This document shows, piece by piece, positions 17,555-25,993 of a DNA stretch of 64,000 bases. Position 1 is the stretch's first letter, and every line of letters begins with the position of its first letter. Source of the stretch: Paenibacillus alginolyticus DSM 5050 = NBRC 15375 (GTDB taxonomy: Bacteria; Bacillota; Bacilli; Paenibacillales; NBRC-103111); contig NZ_AUGY01000030.1 in the NCBI RefSeq assembly GCF_000422905.1, forward strand, positions 1 through 64,000. Direction: 5' to 3'. Position numbers and translations under genes: made by a program. The notes beneath the pieces are model-generated. The model was not told the DNA's origin. It made no database searches and saw nothing but the letters and a program-made list of their open reading frames with translations.

Positions 17555-19339
17555 CTATTCATCTTCCATAACTACGGGAATCCAAACCTTGACGGTAGTT
17601 CCTTCTTCCAACTCACTTTCAACCTTAACTCCATACTCCGAACCGAAATATAACTGGATACGCTCATGTACATTTCGCAGCCCTACACCGGACCCTTTTT
17701 CACTTTTCACATGACCGGTCAGGATGTTTTTGAGCGTTTCTTCTGACATACCAACACCGTTATCCCGAATCTCAAATAAGATCTTCTCATCGACCTTGCC
17801 GACCGATATGTGAATGAGGCCTACGTCTACCATATATTCAATGCCATGATAGAGTGCATTTTCCACAAATGGTTGTAAAATCAGCTTCAGCGTCTTGTAG
17901 GTAAGCACCTCTTCATCCACTTGAATGTCGTAATCGAACTTATCTTTATACCGCATCTTCTGGATAATCAAATAATTCCGAATGTGCTCGATCTCTTCCC
18001 CGATGGTAATGATATTCTTCCCCTTGCTCAGCGATATCCGAAAAAACTTGGACAAGGACGTAATGGTTTTGACGACGTCTTCATTCTTCCCATTACCGAC
18101 CATGCGAACAACGGAATTGAGTGTATTGTACAAAAAATGCGGGTTAATCTGAGACTGCAATACCTCCAACTCATTCTTCCGCTTCGTCTCCTGCTCATGG
18201 ATACTTTGATCCATCAGCTCACGAACCCGTGAGACCATCAGATTGAATCTCCGCGAAAGCTGCTCCACTTCATCAGCGCCCCGAACATGAATATACGTGT
18301 CAAAATGGCCCTTTTCGACCATTTCCATCGACTTCTTCAGTCGCTTAATGGGCTGCGAAATACGTGCAGACATGAAGGACGAGATCAACAAAATGAAAAC
18401 AAGGACAATGACGAGAAGCCAAATCATGAACGTACTGATTTCTTTGCGTGTTGTAACCATTTCATCCATGTAGGAGACGCCAATAATTTTCCAACCGATG
18501 TTATTAACCGTCCTGACCACATTGAGCCGCGACTCGCCATCGCTGACATCCATGTATTTTCCATACGAGAATTTGAGTGCTTGCTCCACATTTTCATACT
18601 TCAAACCAATATAAATAAGCTGCTGCTGCGGGTGGTAGACAATGTTGCCGGCAGAGTCGTCGATGATGTAAACGTAGCCCTTTTTGCCGAGAGAAACCGT
18701 ACGAAACACGTCATCCAGCGTCTTGAAGTTAACATCTACGAGCAGCACAGCCTCCACCCATTTCCCATTCTTTTGAATGGAAACCCCTTTACTCATGGAA
18801 ACGACCCACTTGTATGGATCCTTGAACAGATTCTGTATATGCGGGAGGGAAAAAGTGAGATGGTTCGGATTATCCAGCGCAGACTTAAACCACGACTGCT
18901 CGAGAAGTCGCGTATTTTTGCGCATCTCGGTCGTGGGAATGCCCGTTACTAGTCCACCATCTGCTGTAAAAAGGTGAATGGACACGATATCCTCGCGCGT
19001 ACTCGCGATCGTTTCCAACTGCTCGAGCAGCTTGTCCGAAGGAATGCCGTAGCTCTTTGCAATTTTCGCATCGACCACCTCAAAGGTGTCCGCCATACCT
19101 TTAATATAGTGTTCCAAGTTAAACTGTACCTGCTCAATCACTTGCTGTGTATTCAGAAAAGCACTCTCTTCCGCTGTTCTAGAAAATTTATTATAAAGCA
19201 CCAGCGAGACGATCAACATGACGATCACCGTAATCAAAATAAACGACATCGTAATCGTAAATTGAATACTTTTCACCCTCATCGTATCCAGCAATACAGT
19301 ATATAAGGCCTCGAACATCGTTCTCACTTTACGTTTCAA
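17555..19339 (-). CDS. Sensor histidine kinase, YesM family
   Basis: 594 residues from a TTG at 19339 with GGGGTGG upstream. TM1 at about 28-50 (FTITMSFILITVIVMLIVSL), extracellular dCache-like sensor, TM2 at about 300-322, HAMP, His_kinase motif INPHFLYNTLNSVVRMV with His near 401, and a HATPase domain (LILQPFVENALYHGI, DNGVGM, GSGVGLRNVHERI). It lies between the response regulator gene (21 bp upstream) and the sugar-binding protein gene, and probably senses galactose-type sugar through that protein. Confidence 0.93.
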   Translation of the reverse strand: MKRKVRTMFEALYTVLLDTMRVKSIQFTITMSFILITVIVMLIVSLVLYNKFSRTAEESAFLNTQQVIEQVQFNLEHYIKGMADTFEVVDAKIAKSYGIPSDKLLEQLETIASTREDIVSIHLFTADGGLVTGIPTTEMRKNTRLLEQSWFKSALDNPNHLTFSLPHIQNLFKDPYKWVVSMSKGVSIQKNGKWVEAVLLVDVNFKTLDDVFRTVSLGKKGYVYIIDDSAGNIVYHPQQQLIYIGLKYENVEQALKFSYGKYMDVSDGESRLNVVRTVNNIGWKIIGVSYMDEMVTTRKEISTFMIWLLVIVLVFILLISSFMSARISQPIKRLKKSMEMVEKGHFDTYIHVRGADEVEQLSRRFNLMVSRVRELMDQSIHEQETKRKNELEVLQSQINPHFLYNTLNSVVRMVGNGKNEDVVKTITSLSKFFRISLSKGKNIITIGEEIEHIRNYLIIQKMRYKDKFDYDIQVDEEVLTYKTLKLILQPFVENALYHGIEYMVDVGLIHISVGKVDEKILFEIRDNGVGMSEETLKNILTGHVKSEKGSGVGLRNVHERIQLYFGSEYGVKVESELEEGTTVKVWIPVVMEDE

Positions 19340-19360
19340 AACATTACCACCCCTTTAACA

Positions 19361-21019
19361 CTAAAGCACTTTGGAACTGTTATTGCGGTACTCTTTGGGG
19401 GAAACACCGACATTTTTGCGGAACGAAAAGCTGAAATAATTGGCATCGGCATAACCAACCTTTTCTGCGATCTCCAGCGCCTTCATATCCGTAGAACGCA
19501 AGAGCTCCTTGGCTGCTTCCATACGAATATGATTCAAATAATTTACGAAAGTCATTTTCGTCTCTTTCTTGAAAATACTGCTGAAATATCCCGCGCTGAT
19601 ATGCAGGTGGCCGCACACTTTATTAATCGTGATATCACCTTCGTGATAGTGGCTCTTCGTATAATCCTTAGCCATTTCAACCAAGTTTTTGTACGTGTAT
19701 TGACGATCTGTCGCAATATGATTCATCATGCTCGCGCATAATTCGGCAAGCCAATGCTTGGCTTCTTCCAAGGAAGTGAATTTATTTATTTCTGTAAAAG
19801 GAATAAAATGATCGCCAAATACCTCATCCACGTTAAGATTCGAGTCCTTGGCGGCTTTCAAGATACAAGTCAATATTTCGAGTAAATATATTTGGTAGTC
19901 CTTAACGGAAACACCACCCTCTATCCCTTGAAAAAGCTCATCCATCGTCTCCCGAATCTCCTGACTCGTCCCGACCTTAATGCAGCGCGTCAAGGCATGC
20001 TCCTTCACATCGTCAAAACGAATCTTCTCCACGTTTCGCTTCTCCACATCATCAATGTAGATTATGCGGTTGTTGCCTAAGATAAGCCGGTAATCCAGCG
20101 CCAACACGGCATCTTCATACGAATAGCTCATCTTGGTTACGTCCTTCATAACGGTTCCGATCCCAACGGTAAGCGTAAACTTCAAATATTTCTCTACATT
20201 CTGACGCACTTCTTCCAGCACTTTCATCGTTTCTTGAAGCGCAGCTTCTCTGTCAATGCTCTCTCTCGCAGCTAGGACAACCACTTGATCGTTATGCATG
20301 AAAACAAGGCCAAGACGCCGTTTATCAGCGATCTCCTCGGTAATATTCAGCAGGGCAAAATATTTCAGCGCCTGGTCCTCGGAATATTTCAAAGAAACGG
20401 ACTTCGCGAGTTCGCTGCGATTCTCCAAATCCTCTTCATGAATGAGCACCCCATCGATGCTCAGCACCGCTACAACATAGCTATTGCCAGTAAGTTCAAT
20501 CCCGTAGTTCGCGGCCTTCTCGTAGACTTCGTCACGCGGGAGTTTTCGGTTCATTAACGTTGCTAGGAAATTTTCCTTAAGCACAGGCATGCTCTTGCGG
20601 TAATGCTCCTTCAGCAGCTGTACATTTTCCCGGTGGGACACTTCCTCTTGAATATGCTCCTTCACCTTCAGCAAGGCATTGATCAGCTCTTGCGCGGAAA
20701 AAGGCTTCAGCACGTATTCATCAATGTGCAGCTTAATCGCCTTTTGGGCATATTCGAACTCATCATGCCCCGTAAGGATGATGAGCTTAATCGTCGGAAA
20801 ACGCTCCCGGACCGCCTCAGCTAGTTGGAGCCCATTCATGAACGGCATCTGAATATCCGTTACAACCACGTCCGGCTGCAGCCGCTCAACCATTTCCAGC
20901 GCTTCCCTGCCGTTCTCCGCTTTCTCAACCACTTCAAAGCCAATCGCTTCCCAATTTATCTCACGGACGACACCTTCTCGCACGTCCTCTTCGTCATCAA
21001 CTAGCAGCAGCTTGTACAT
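19361..21019 (-). CDS. Response regulator with AraC-type DNA-binding domain, YesN family
   Basis: 552 residues. Receiver domain 1-120: DDEED at the start, phospho-Asp55 in VTDIQMPFMNG, Lys in YVLKPFSAQEL. A GGDEF-like degenerate middle region precedes the C-terminal pair of helix-turn-helix motifs (ITINKVCGHLHISAGYFSSI; MKALEIAEKVGYADANYFSF) and the FRKNVGVSPKEYR end. It is first in the sensor operon and likely activates mglBAC. Confidence 0.93.
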   Translation of the reverse strand: MYKLLLVDDEEDVREGVVREINWEAIGFEVVEKAENGREALEMVERLQPDVVVTDIQMPFMNGLQLAEAVRERFPTIKLIILTGHDEFEYAQKAIKLHIDEYVLKPFSAQELINALLKVKEHIQEEVSHRENVQLLKEHYRKSMPVLKENFLATLMNRKLPRDEVYEKAANYGIELTGNSYVVAVLSIDGVLIHEEDLENRSELAKSVSLKYSEDQALKYFALLNITEEIADKRRLGLVFMHNDQVVVLAARESIDREAALQETMKVLEEVRQNVEKYLKFTLTVGIGTVMKDVTKMSYSYEDAVLALDYRLILGNNRIIYIDDVEKRNVEKIRFDDVKEHALTRCIKVGTSQEIRETMDELFQGIEGGVSVKDYQIYLLEILTCILKAAKDSNLNVDEVFGDHFIPFTEINKFTSLEEAKHWLAELCASMMNHIATDRQYTYKNLVEMAKDYTKSHYHEGDITINKVCGHLHISAGYFSSIFKKETKMTFVNYLNHIRMEAAKELLRSTDMKALEIAEKVGYADANYFSFSFRKNVGVSPKEYRNNSSKVL

Positions 21020-21332
21020 GCTCGTCCTCCTAAAGCTCTTCTTATAAAAAGCTTACTTCATAAGCGCTTCTCGTAAGCGTATTCTTAATCACCATCATTG
21101 TACTAACTGCCTATGGAATACACAACTGGTTGGTGCGTGAGTACGCTATTTCTTGCAAAATCCTTGTTTTCGACCCCAAAGTGAACTACGTCGTTCCTCT
21201 AAATCAGTTCTAAGTACATAATTCTTCGCCGTTCTCACTCATCACCTTAGGCTAAAGCATATAACAAAACCGTCCGAGACTAAGTCTCGAACGGTTTTGT
21301 TAATATCACCTAAAACGATCCACATTTGAAGC
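21020..21332. other. Intergenic region with a decayed repeat copy
   Basis: No gene is seen. At about 21133-21156 and 21198-21217 lie two decayed, opposed halves of the 20-bp module found elsewhere in the window (TACGCTATTT; ACTACGTCGTTCC). A terminator follows at 21263. Confidence 0.5.
21263..21301 (-). terminator. Terminator after rarD
   Basis: An 18-position stem (AACAAAACCGT.CGAGAC against its complement, one mismatch) closes a TAA/TTA loop and ends in GGTTTTGTT. It is strong in either direction; it serves the rarD gene that ends at 21333. Confidence 0.85.
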
Positions 21333-22214
21333 CTACTCCGCTACAGAAGTCCTCGCCACTCGCATCGATGCCAATGCATAGACAATTAACGCCGTCCAAA
21401 TCAAGGAGAAACTGATGAGAAGCACGGGAGAGAATTTCTCTTTAAATAGGAACACACTTAAAAGCAGCGTAATGGAAGGACCTATATACTGAATGAATCC
21501 CAGCATGGAAAGTGGCAGCCGAGCAGTTGCTTTTGCAAACCATAGCAGAGGCAAAGCGGTTGCCACTCCTGACAATAAAAGCATCGCTAATGAGATAGGC
21601 GGTAACGCCCATGCGGAATCATGATGTGTGAAGTGTAAGTAGGCAATATACGCGACTGCTATTGGGAAGACAATGACGGTTTCTCCAGCCAGTCCGATAG
21701 AGGCATCGTAGGAAACTCTCTTTTTCACAAGACTATAAAGACCGAAAGAAAGCGCTAGTGAGAGGGAAACCCATGGGAATCTGCCGTAATCGATGGTTGC
21801 CAGCAAAACGCCGGCCCCCGCCAAAGCAACGGCCACCCACTGACTGCGGCTTGGTTTTTCACGTAAAAACAGGACCGCCAGCATGATATTAATTAGGGGC
21901 GTAATATAATACCCCAAGCTCGTCTCAATAACATGACCGTTATTAACAGCCCATATGAATATTAGCCAATTGGAGCTGATTAAAATGCTGCTGATTCCGA
22001 TCTGGAGCAGCGCTTTCCGGTTCGTAACCATCTCACGAAATTCTTTCCATCGGCTTTTCCCTATCAATAAGAGAATGGCCATGAATACAAATGACCAGAT
22101 AACACGGTGAGACAATATTTCACCCGCAAGCAGAGATCCAAAAGACCTCCAATAAACTGGCAGCAAGCCCCATGCGATATAGGCTAGAATGGCGTACCAA
22201 AGCCCTTTTTTCAT
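21333..22214 (-). CDS. rarD: RarD-type EamA family transporter
   Basis: 293 residues, ten predicted membrane helices in two EamA repeats. The N-terminus (MKKGLWYAILAYIAWGLLPV, then GEILSHRVIWSF) and LSMLGFIQYIGPSITLLLSV match the RarD subgroup of drug/metabolite transporters. AGAGGA precedes the ATG. The substrate is unknown in this family. It has its own terminator and seems unlinked to its neighbours. Confidence 0.9.
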   Translation of the reverse strand: MKKGLWYAILAYIAWGLLPVYWRSFGSLLAGEILSHRVIWSFVFMAILLLIGKSRWKEFREMVTNRKALLQIGISSILISSNWLIFIWAVNNGHVIETSLGYYITPLINIMLAVLFLREKPSRSQWVAVALAGAGVLLATIDYGRFPWVSLSLALSFGLYSLVKKRVSYDASIGLAGETVIVFPIAVAYIAYLHFTHHDSAWALPPISLAMLLLSGVATALPLLWFAKATARLPLSMLGFIQYIGPSITLLLSVFLFKEKFSPVLLISFSLIWTALIVYALASMRVARTSVAE

Positions 22215-22295
22215 TATAAAATCCTCTTTTCAAAGTCTAGTAACACAATTCAATGAATCTCTTAATTTGTCCCTAGGTCAATTTTCAAACAATAA

Positions 22296-22317
22296 ATCCC
22301 CGAGTATTTACGGGGAT
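22296..22317 (-). terminator. Terminator after nos
   Basis: ATCCCCG, loop and CGGGGAT followed on the minus strand by TTATTGTTT, 60 bp after the NO synthase stop. Confidence 0.7.
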
Positions 22318-22376
22318 CTTACTAACTCGATTTTTGGTGCTATCCATAAATGGAGATGCAATCCCTTTGCGAATGC

Positions 22377-23462
22377 TCAGCCCTCATGCCGGTAAAAAAA
22401 GTTAGGCAGCTTCACTTCATTTGAATAATGCTGATGAAAAATATGCGTTGTCGCCGGAGATAGCGGCGGGATCAGCCACGACCAATCACCCGTGACGTCA
22501 CGACTGACCTTTTGCTCTTTCTCTTCAAAAGACTTAAATTGCTTTGCTGCCGTATGATGATCCACAATAGCTACTCCCTGCTGTTGATAAGAATGCAGCA
22601 CAGCCACATTTAACTCAACAAGCGCTCTATCTTTCCAAAGAGAGGCATCACGCCGAGTATCCAGACCCATGACAGACGCTACACGCGGCAGCATGTCATA
22701 TCTTGCTTGATCTGCAAAGTTGCGCGCCCCGATTTCAGTGCCCATGTACCATCCATTGAATGGCGCAGCAGGGTAGTGAATCCCTCCGATTTCAAGGTAC
22801 ATATTCGACACGATCGGTACGGCATACCATTTGAGATGCAAATCATCGAATGCTGCTATATCCGGATGTGTAATATCTACTTCCAGGACGAGCTCGGCAG
22901 GAATCTCGAACAGCTTCGGTTTCCGATCTCCCATTTGAACAACAAGCGGCAGCACGTCATAAGGCGTTCCGGCTCCCTGCCATCCAAGCGATTGGCATAA
23001 CGCAGTTATTTGAATAGACGCTGGGTCACCGAGAATCCCATTGTCAGTTTCATAGCCCGCGTAACGGATCAGTTGATCATTATGAATAAAGGCTCCCTGA
23101 GCCGAATCATGCGTAGGTGGGAAAATCGTAATCACTGGACGGATTTTGCCGCCATTGGTTGCCGTTTCTATATGACGAAAAAGTGCCTCAGCCATCTGTT
23201 CTTCTGTTTCTATATAACGAGCATCATGTACAGTCAGTGTTTCCCAGAACAATCGCCCGATACAACGGTTGCTGTTGCGCCATGCCATTTTGGCCCCATG
23301 TTCTAGCTCTTGAAAGGTATGTTCGTAGTAACCTTTATACCTAATGGCTTCGGCAATTCCAGCAAGACGAGCCTCGATTTTGCCCGAGCTTTGGCCTAGT
23401 TCACTGTAACATTCCTTGATAAAAGGTATAGCTTTCTCTAGTAATTGATCCTGAACTTTCAT
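22377..23462 (-). CDS. nos: Nitric oxide synthase, oxygenase domain only
   Basis: 361 residues from the ATG at 23462, which has TTGGAG 8 nt upstream; an upstream ATG at 23516 lacks one. [13 protein letters not shown] holds the heme-ligand Cys67, and [12 protein letters not shown] the arginine-binding Glu243. The tetrahydrobiopterin/tetrahydrofolate-side C-terminal segment ([21 protein letters not shown]) is complete. There is no reductase domain, as in all Bacillus-type NOS, so electrons come from general flavodoxin reductases. It makes NO and citrulline from arginine; in bacilli NO protects against oxidative stress and antibiotics. Confidence 0.96.
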   Translation of the reverse strand: MKVQDQLLEKAIPFIKECYSELGQSSGKIEARLAGIAEAIRYKGYYEHTFQELEHGAKMAWRNSNRCIGRLFWETLTVHDARYIETEEQMAEALFRHIETATNGGKIRPVITIFPPTHDSAQGAFIHNDQLIRYAGYETDNGILGDPASIQITALCQSLGWQGAGTPYDVLPLVVQMGDRKPKLFEIPAELVLEVDITHPDIAAFDDLHLKWYAVPIVSNMYLEIGGIHYPAAPFNGWYMGTEIGARNFADQARYDMLPRVASVMGLDTRRDASLWKDRALVELNVAVLHSYQQQGVAIVDHHTAAKQFKSFEEKEQKVSRDVTGDWSWLIPPLSPATTHIFHQHYSNEVKLPNFFYRHEG

Positions 23463-23535
23463 AGGTGTTGCTCCAATCCGATAAAGGGGAGCCCCACAAG
23501 CATTTGACACCTGCACAAGCTCTCCCTATGTTGAG

Positions 23536-23868
23536 TTACAATTGCGCACTAAACTGATCAGGAATGTAGACGATTTGAGACTTTGCTACAATGGTTAACT
23601 CGCCTTTTTCCTCGAAATAATGAACGGAATCATCGCCTACATAGAACCATAATTTCTTTGTTGGCTCATTTTCAAACTCCTGAAATAGGAATACGTTGAG
23701 TTCCTCTTTCCATTTCAAAAGCTCAGCAATATCTTCCTTCTTCTCTATCTGCACGGTAAAAATCCATTGGTCTCCAACCTGCTCACATGTGTAGGAGATC
23801 GGATGTTTACCTGTATCTACGAACGCTCGACCGCCCACTGCATGTTTAATTAAAAAGACTTCCTTCAT
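23536..23868 (-). CDS. Uncharacterised small protein between nos and a pirin
   Basis: 110 residues from the ATG at 23868 (GGAGGG 8 nt upstream; the ATG at 23874 is too close to it). No known family recognised. It is soluble, with no signal or membrane segment, rich in beta-prone stretches (WIFTVQIEKKED, LWFYVGDDSVHYF, LTIVAKSQIVYIP) and acidic (many Glu). It lies about 74 bp upstream of nos and 20 bp after the pirin gene on the same strand, so probably in one transcript. Function unknown. Confidence 0.75.
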   Translation of the reverse strand: MKEVFLIKHAVGGRAFVDTGKHPISYTCEQVGDQWIFTVQIEKKEDIAELLKWKEELNVFLFQEFENEPTKKLWFYVGDDSVHYFEEKGELTIVAKSQIVYIPDQFSAQL

Positions 23869-23893
23869 CCGCATAGCCCTCCTTCCTCATCCA

Positions 23894-24592
23894 TTATGGC
23901 AGATCGATTAGCATGAAATGTGTATCTTCTATCGCACGAATAGCAACCGTCTGTTCAGCTTCCATACGAGCGCTGTCTTTCGTTTCCAAAACAGCATCAT
24001 TGGCAGATAACTTCCCGCTTATAAGCATAAGAAAAATGCGTCGATTTTTTGCCTGACGGAAAACAAGCTCCTTGCCCGCTTCCAGCTTGCTGAGGTAAAT
24101 GCTCATATCCTGATGGATCTTGGCTGCATGCTCGCCACCCTCAGGTGTAACTACTGGGAGCAGTGCGTTAACCAACGCTTCAGGCTCATAAGTAACATTC
24201 TCAAAGGACGGCTCCAAGCCCCGTTTAGAAGGCATGAACCACAGCTGAAATAGACTCATCGGTTCCGTATCCGACGCATTATACTCGGCATGAATAACGC
24301 CGCTTCCAGCTGACATCCGCTGAACGCCATTGACTCCTGTTACCGCAACATGCCCCAAACTATCTTCGTGTTTAATGGCTCCGCTGAGAACGATGCTGAC
24401 AATCTCCATGTCGCTATGGGGATGTGGACCGAAGCCCCGACCAGCCGCAATGTCATCGTCATTACAAACACGCATAACCCCGAAACCTACATTATCCTCA
24501 TCAAAATAATCGCCGAACGAGAAATTTTTATGGCTCTTTAGCCACCCTAGATCGGTCGTATTTCGCGTATGCGCAGGGAAAACTTGAATCAC
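23894..24592 (-). CDS. Pirin family protein (YhhW/YhaK-like bicupin)
   Basis: 232 residues from a GTG at 24592 with GGAGG upstream. N-terminal pirin cupin: GFGPHPHSDMEIVSIVLSG carries metal-ligand His residues and Glu, and SAGSGVIHAEYN the later His. The C-terminal cupin half is shorter and lacks clear ligands, as usual. Some relatives have quercetin 2,3-dioxygenase activity or act as redox sensors. Its position in line with nos may point to an oxidative-stress role, but that is only context. Confidence 0.9.
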   Translation of the reverse strand: MIQVFPAHTRNTTDLGWLKSHKNFSFGDYFDEDNVGFGVMRVCNDDDIAAGRGFGPHPHSDMEIVSIVLSGAIKHEDSLGHVAVTGVNGVQRMSAGSGVIHAEYNASDTEPMSLFQLWFMPSKRGLEPSFENVTYEPEALVNALLPVVTPEGGEHAAKIHQDMSIYLSKLEAGKELVFRQAKNRRIFLMLISGKLSANDAVLETKDSARMEAEQTVAIRAIEDTHFMLIDLP

Positions 24593-24683
24593 AGCAATCG
24601 CCTCCTTCTTTAATACGTATAGCTTATCATAAATGGACTACCGACTTCCATGTCGGAACGGTGGCGGAAAGATCTCCCAGACG

Positions 24684-24938
24684 GAACCAATAAGCGCGTA
24701 AACCGCGCTTTCAGTGAGCGCTATGCGAGCCGAAGCTCGTTAACAGAGTCTGAGAAGCCGGAAATCGACTTCTCAGCAGACTATCCTGTGCGTCCGCGCA
24801 GAACAAGCTCAGAAAACGCGCCTATTCAGAAGCGCACGAACCAATAAGCGCGCAAAACCGCGCTTTCAGTGAGAGCTCTGCGAGTCGAAGCTCGTTAACA
24901 GAGTCTGAGAAGCCGAAAATCGACTTCTCAGCAGACTA
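24684..24938. repeat. Two direct copies of a 101-bp hairpin-rich unit
   Basis: 24684-24784 and 24838-24938 are near-identical and offset by 154 bp. Each holds three stem-loops in order: GCGCG/CGCGC, CGAG.CGAAGCTCG, and a longer one, AGTCTGAGAAG against CTTCTCAGCAGACT. A short open frame across copy 1 (24650-24847) has no ribosome-binding site and is not called. This fills the gap from 24593 to 24970, where no gene is seen. Confidence 0.85.
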
Positions 24939-24971
24939 TATTGCACGTTCGTTCTGAATAAGCGCACGAAT

Positions 24972-25006
24972 AAAAAACCTCTACTCTCACTAACATGAGA
25001 TAGAGG
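24972..25006 (-). terminator. Terminator of the arabinan operon
   Basis: CCTCTA.CTCA and TGAG..TAGAGG pair, followed on the minus strand by TTTTTTAT, 22 bp after the last GH43 stop. Confidence 0.8.
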
Positions 25007-25028
25007 CTTATATCATGGTTTAACAGTT

Positions 25029-25991
25029 CTAGGCACCTAACACGGAGCCAACAAAATCCGGTGTGCCATCCGCGTGCCACTTCAGTACACGCACAAAGGT
25101 GTGGCGATTCGGATCGTAGAGCGGGTCACCCACTATTTCTTTATAATTTCTCGCGTGGAAGACGAAGATATCCTGTGTGCCGTCCTCCGATACAGTGAAA
25201 CTATTGTGTCCGGGTCCAAAGAGTCGGACGCTTGCATCGGTGGTCAGAACAGGCGACTTGGATTTCGCCCATGATTGCGGATCCAGCAGATCAGCATCTT
25301 CCGAAGCCGTTAACAGACCCATGCAATAATTAAAGTCTGTTGCGCTTGCGGAGAAGCTGATGAAGATGCGTCCGTTCCGCTTCAACACCGCGGCGCCTTC
25401 ATTGACCTTAAAGCCGATGATTTCCCAATCATACTCCGGCATTGTGATCATGACTTGCTTGCCGCGAAGCGTCCATGGGCTGCTCATTTCGGAAATGTAA
25501 AGATTAGAATTTCCTATTATATTCAAATCTTTTTGTGCCCAGACAAGATAACGGATACCGTTATGCTCGAAGGAAGTTGCATCCAGTGCAAAGCTCTCCC
25601 ACTCGGTGATCAGCTGCCCCTTCTCCTCCCACTCTCCCTCAAGCGGATTGGCCGAACTATTTTCCAACACAAACATACGATGATCGAAAAGGCCTTCATT
25701 CGTTTCTGTCGTTCTAGCCGCAGCAAAATAGATATACCACTTGCCTGCAACGAAATGCAGCTCCGGCGCCCAAATATTGGCACTTAGCGGACCTTCGTCA
25801 TATTTGCGCCAAGCAACAACAGGCTGTGCCTCGTTCAAACCGGCAATCGTAGCGGAACGCCGTAGTTCAATGCGATCGTACTCCGGAACCGATGCGGTAA
25901 AGTAATAAAATCCATCCGTATGTTTATAAATCCACGGATCTGCACGCTGCTCCAAAAGTGGTTTGATATAGCTGGTTTCTAAGTTCCCCAT
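25029..25991 (-). CDS. GH43 exo-arabinofuranosidase-like enzyme (intracellular)
   Basis: 320 residues, five-bladed beta-propeller of family GH43 with no signal peptide. Expected catalytic residues are Asp18 (ADPWIYKH, base), Asp137 (FALDATSFEH, pKa modulator) and Glu198 (VNEGAAVL, acid). The pattern FTASVPEYDRIELRRSATI and ANIWAPELH resembles exo-1,5-alpha-L-arabinofuranosidases (GH43_26-like). It would release arabinose from imported arabino-oligosaccharides. AAAGGAG precedes the ATG, 2 bp after the previous stop. Confidence 0.86.
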   Translation of the reverse strand: MGNLETSYIKPLLEQRADPWIYKHTDGFYYFTASVPEYDRIELRRSATIAGLNEAQPVVAWRKYDEGPLSANIWAPELHFVAGKWYIYFAAARTTETNEGLFDHRMFVLENSSANPLEGEWEEKGQLITEWESFALDATSFEHNGIRYLVWAQKDLNIIGNSNLYISEMSSPWTLRGKQVMITMPEYDWEIIGFKVNEGAAVLKRNGRIFISFSASATDFNYCMGLLTASEDADLLDPQSWAKSKSPVLTTDASVRLFGPGHNSFTVSEDGTQDIFVFHARNYKEIVGDPLYDPNRHTFVRVLKWHADGTPDFVGSVLGA

Positions 25992-25993
25992 CG

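Noticed and set aside
21057-21075. cre-like sequence (AAGCGCTT core) before the mgl sensor operon
   Set aside because: The outer TG and CA positions of the consensus are not met; too weak to call.
24650-24847. 65-codon plus-strand frame
   Set aside because: No ribosome-binding site; lies over the hairpin repeat; charged, composition-driven translation.
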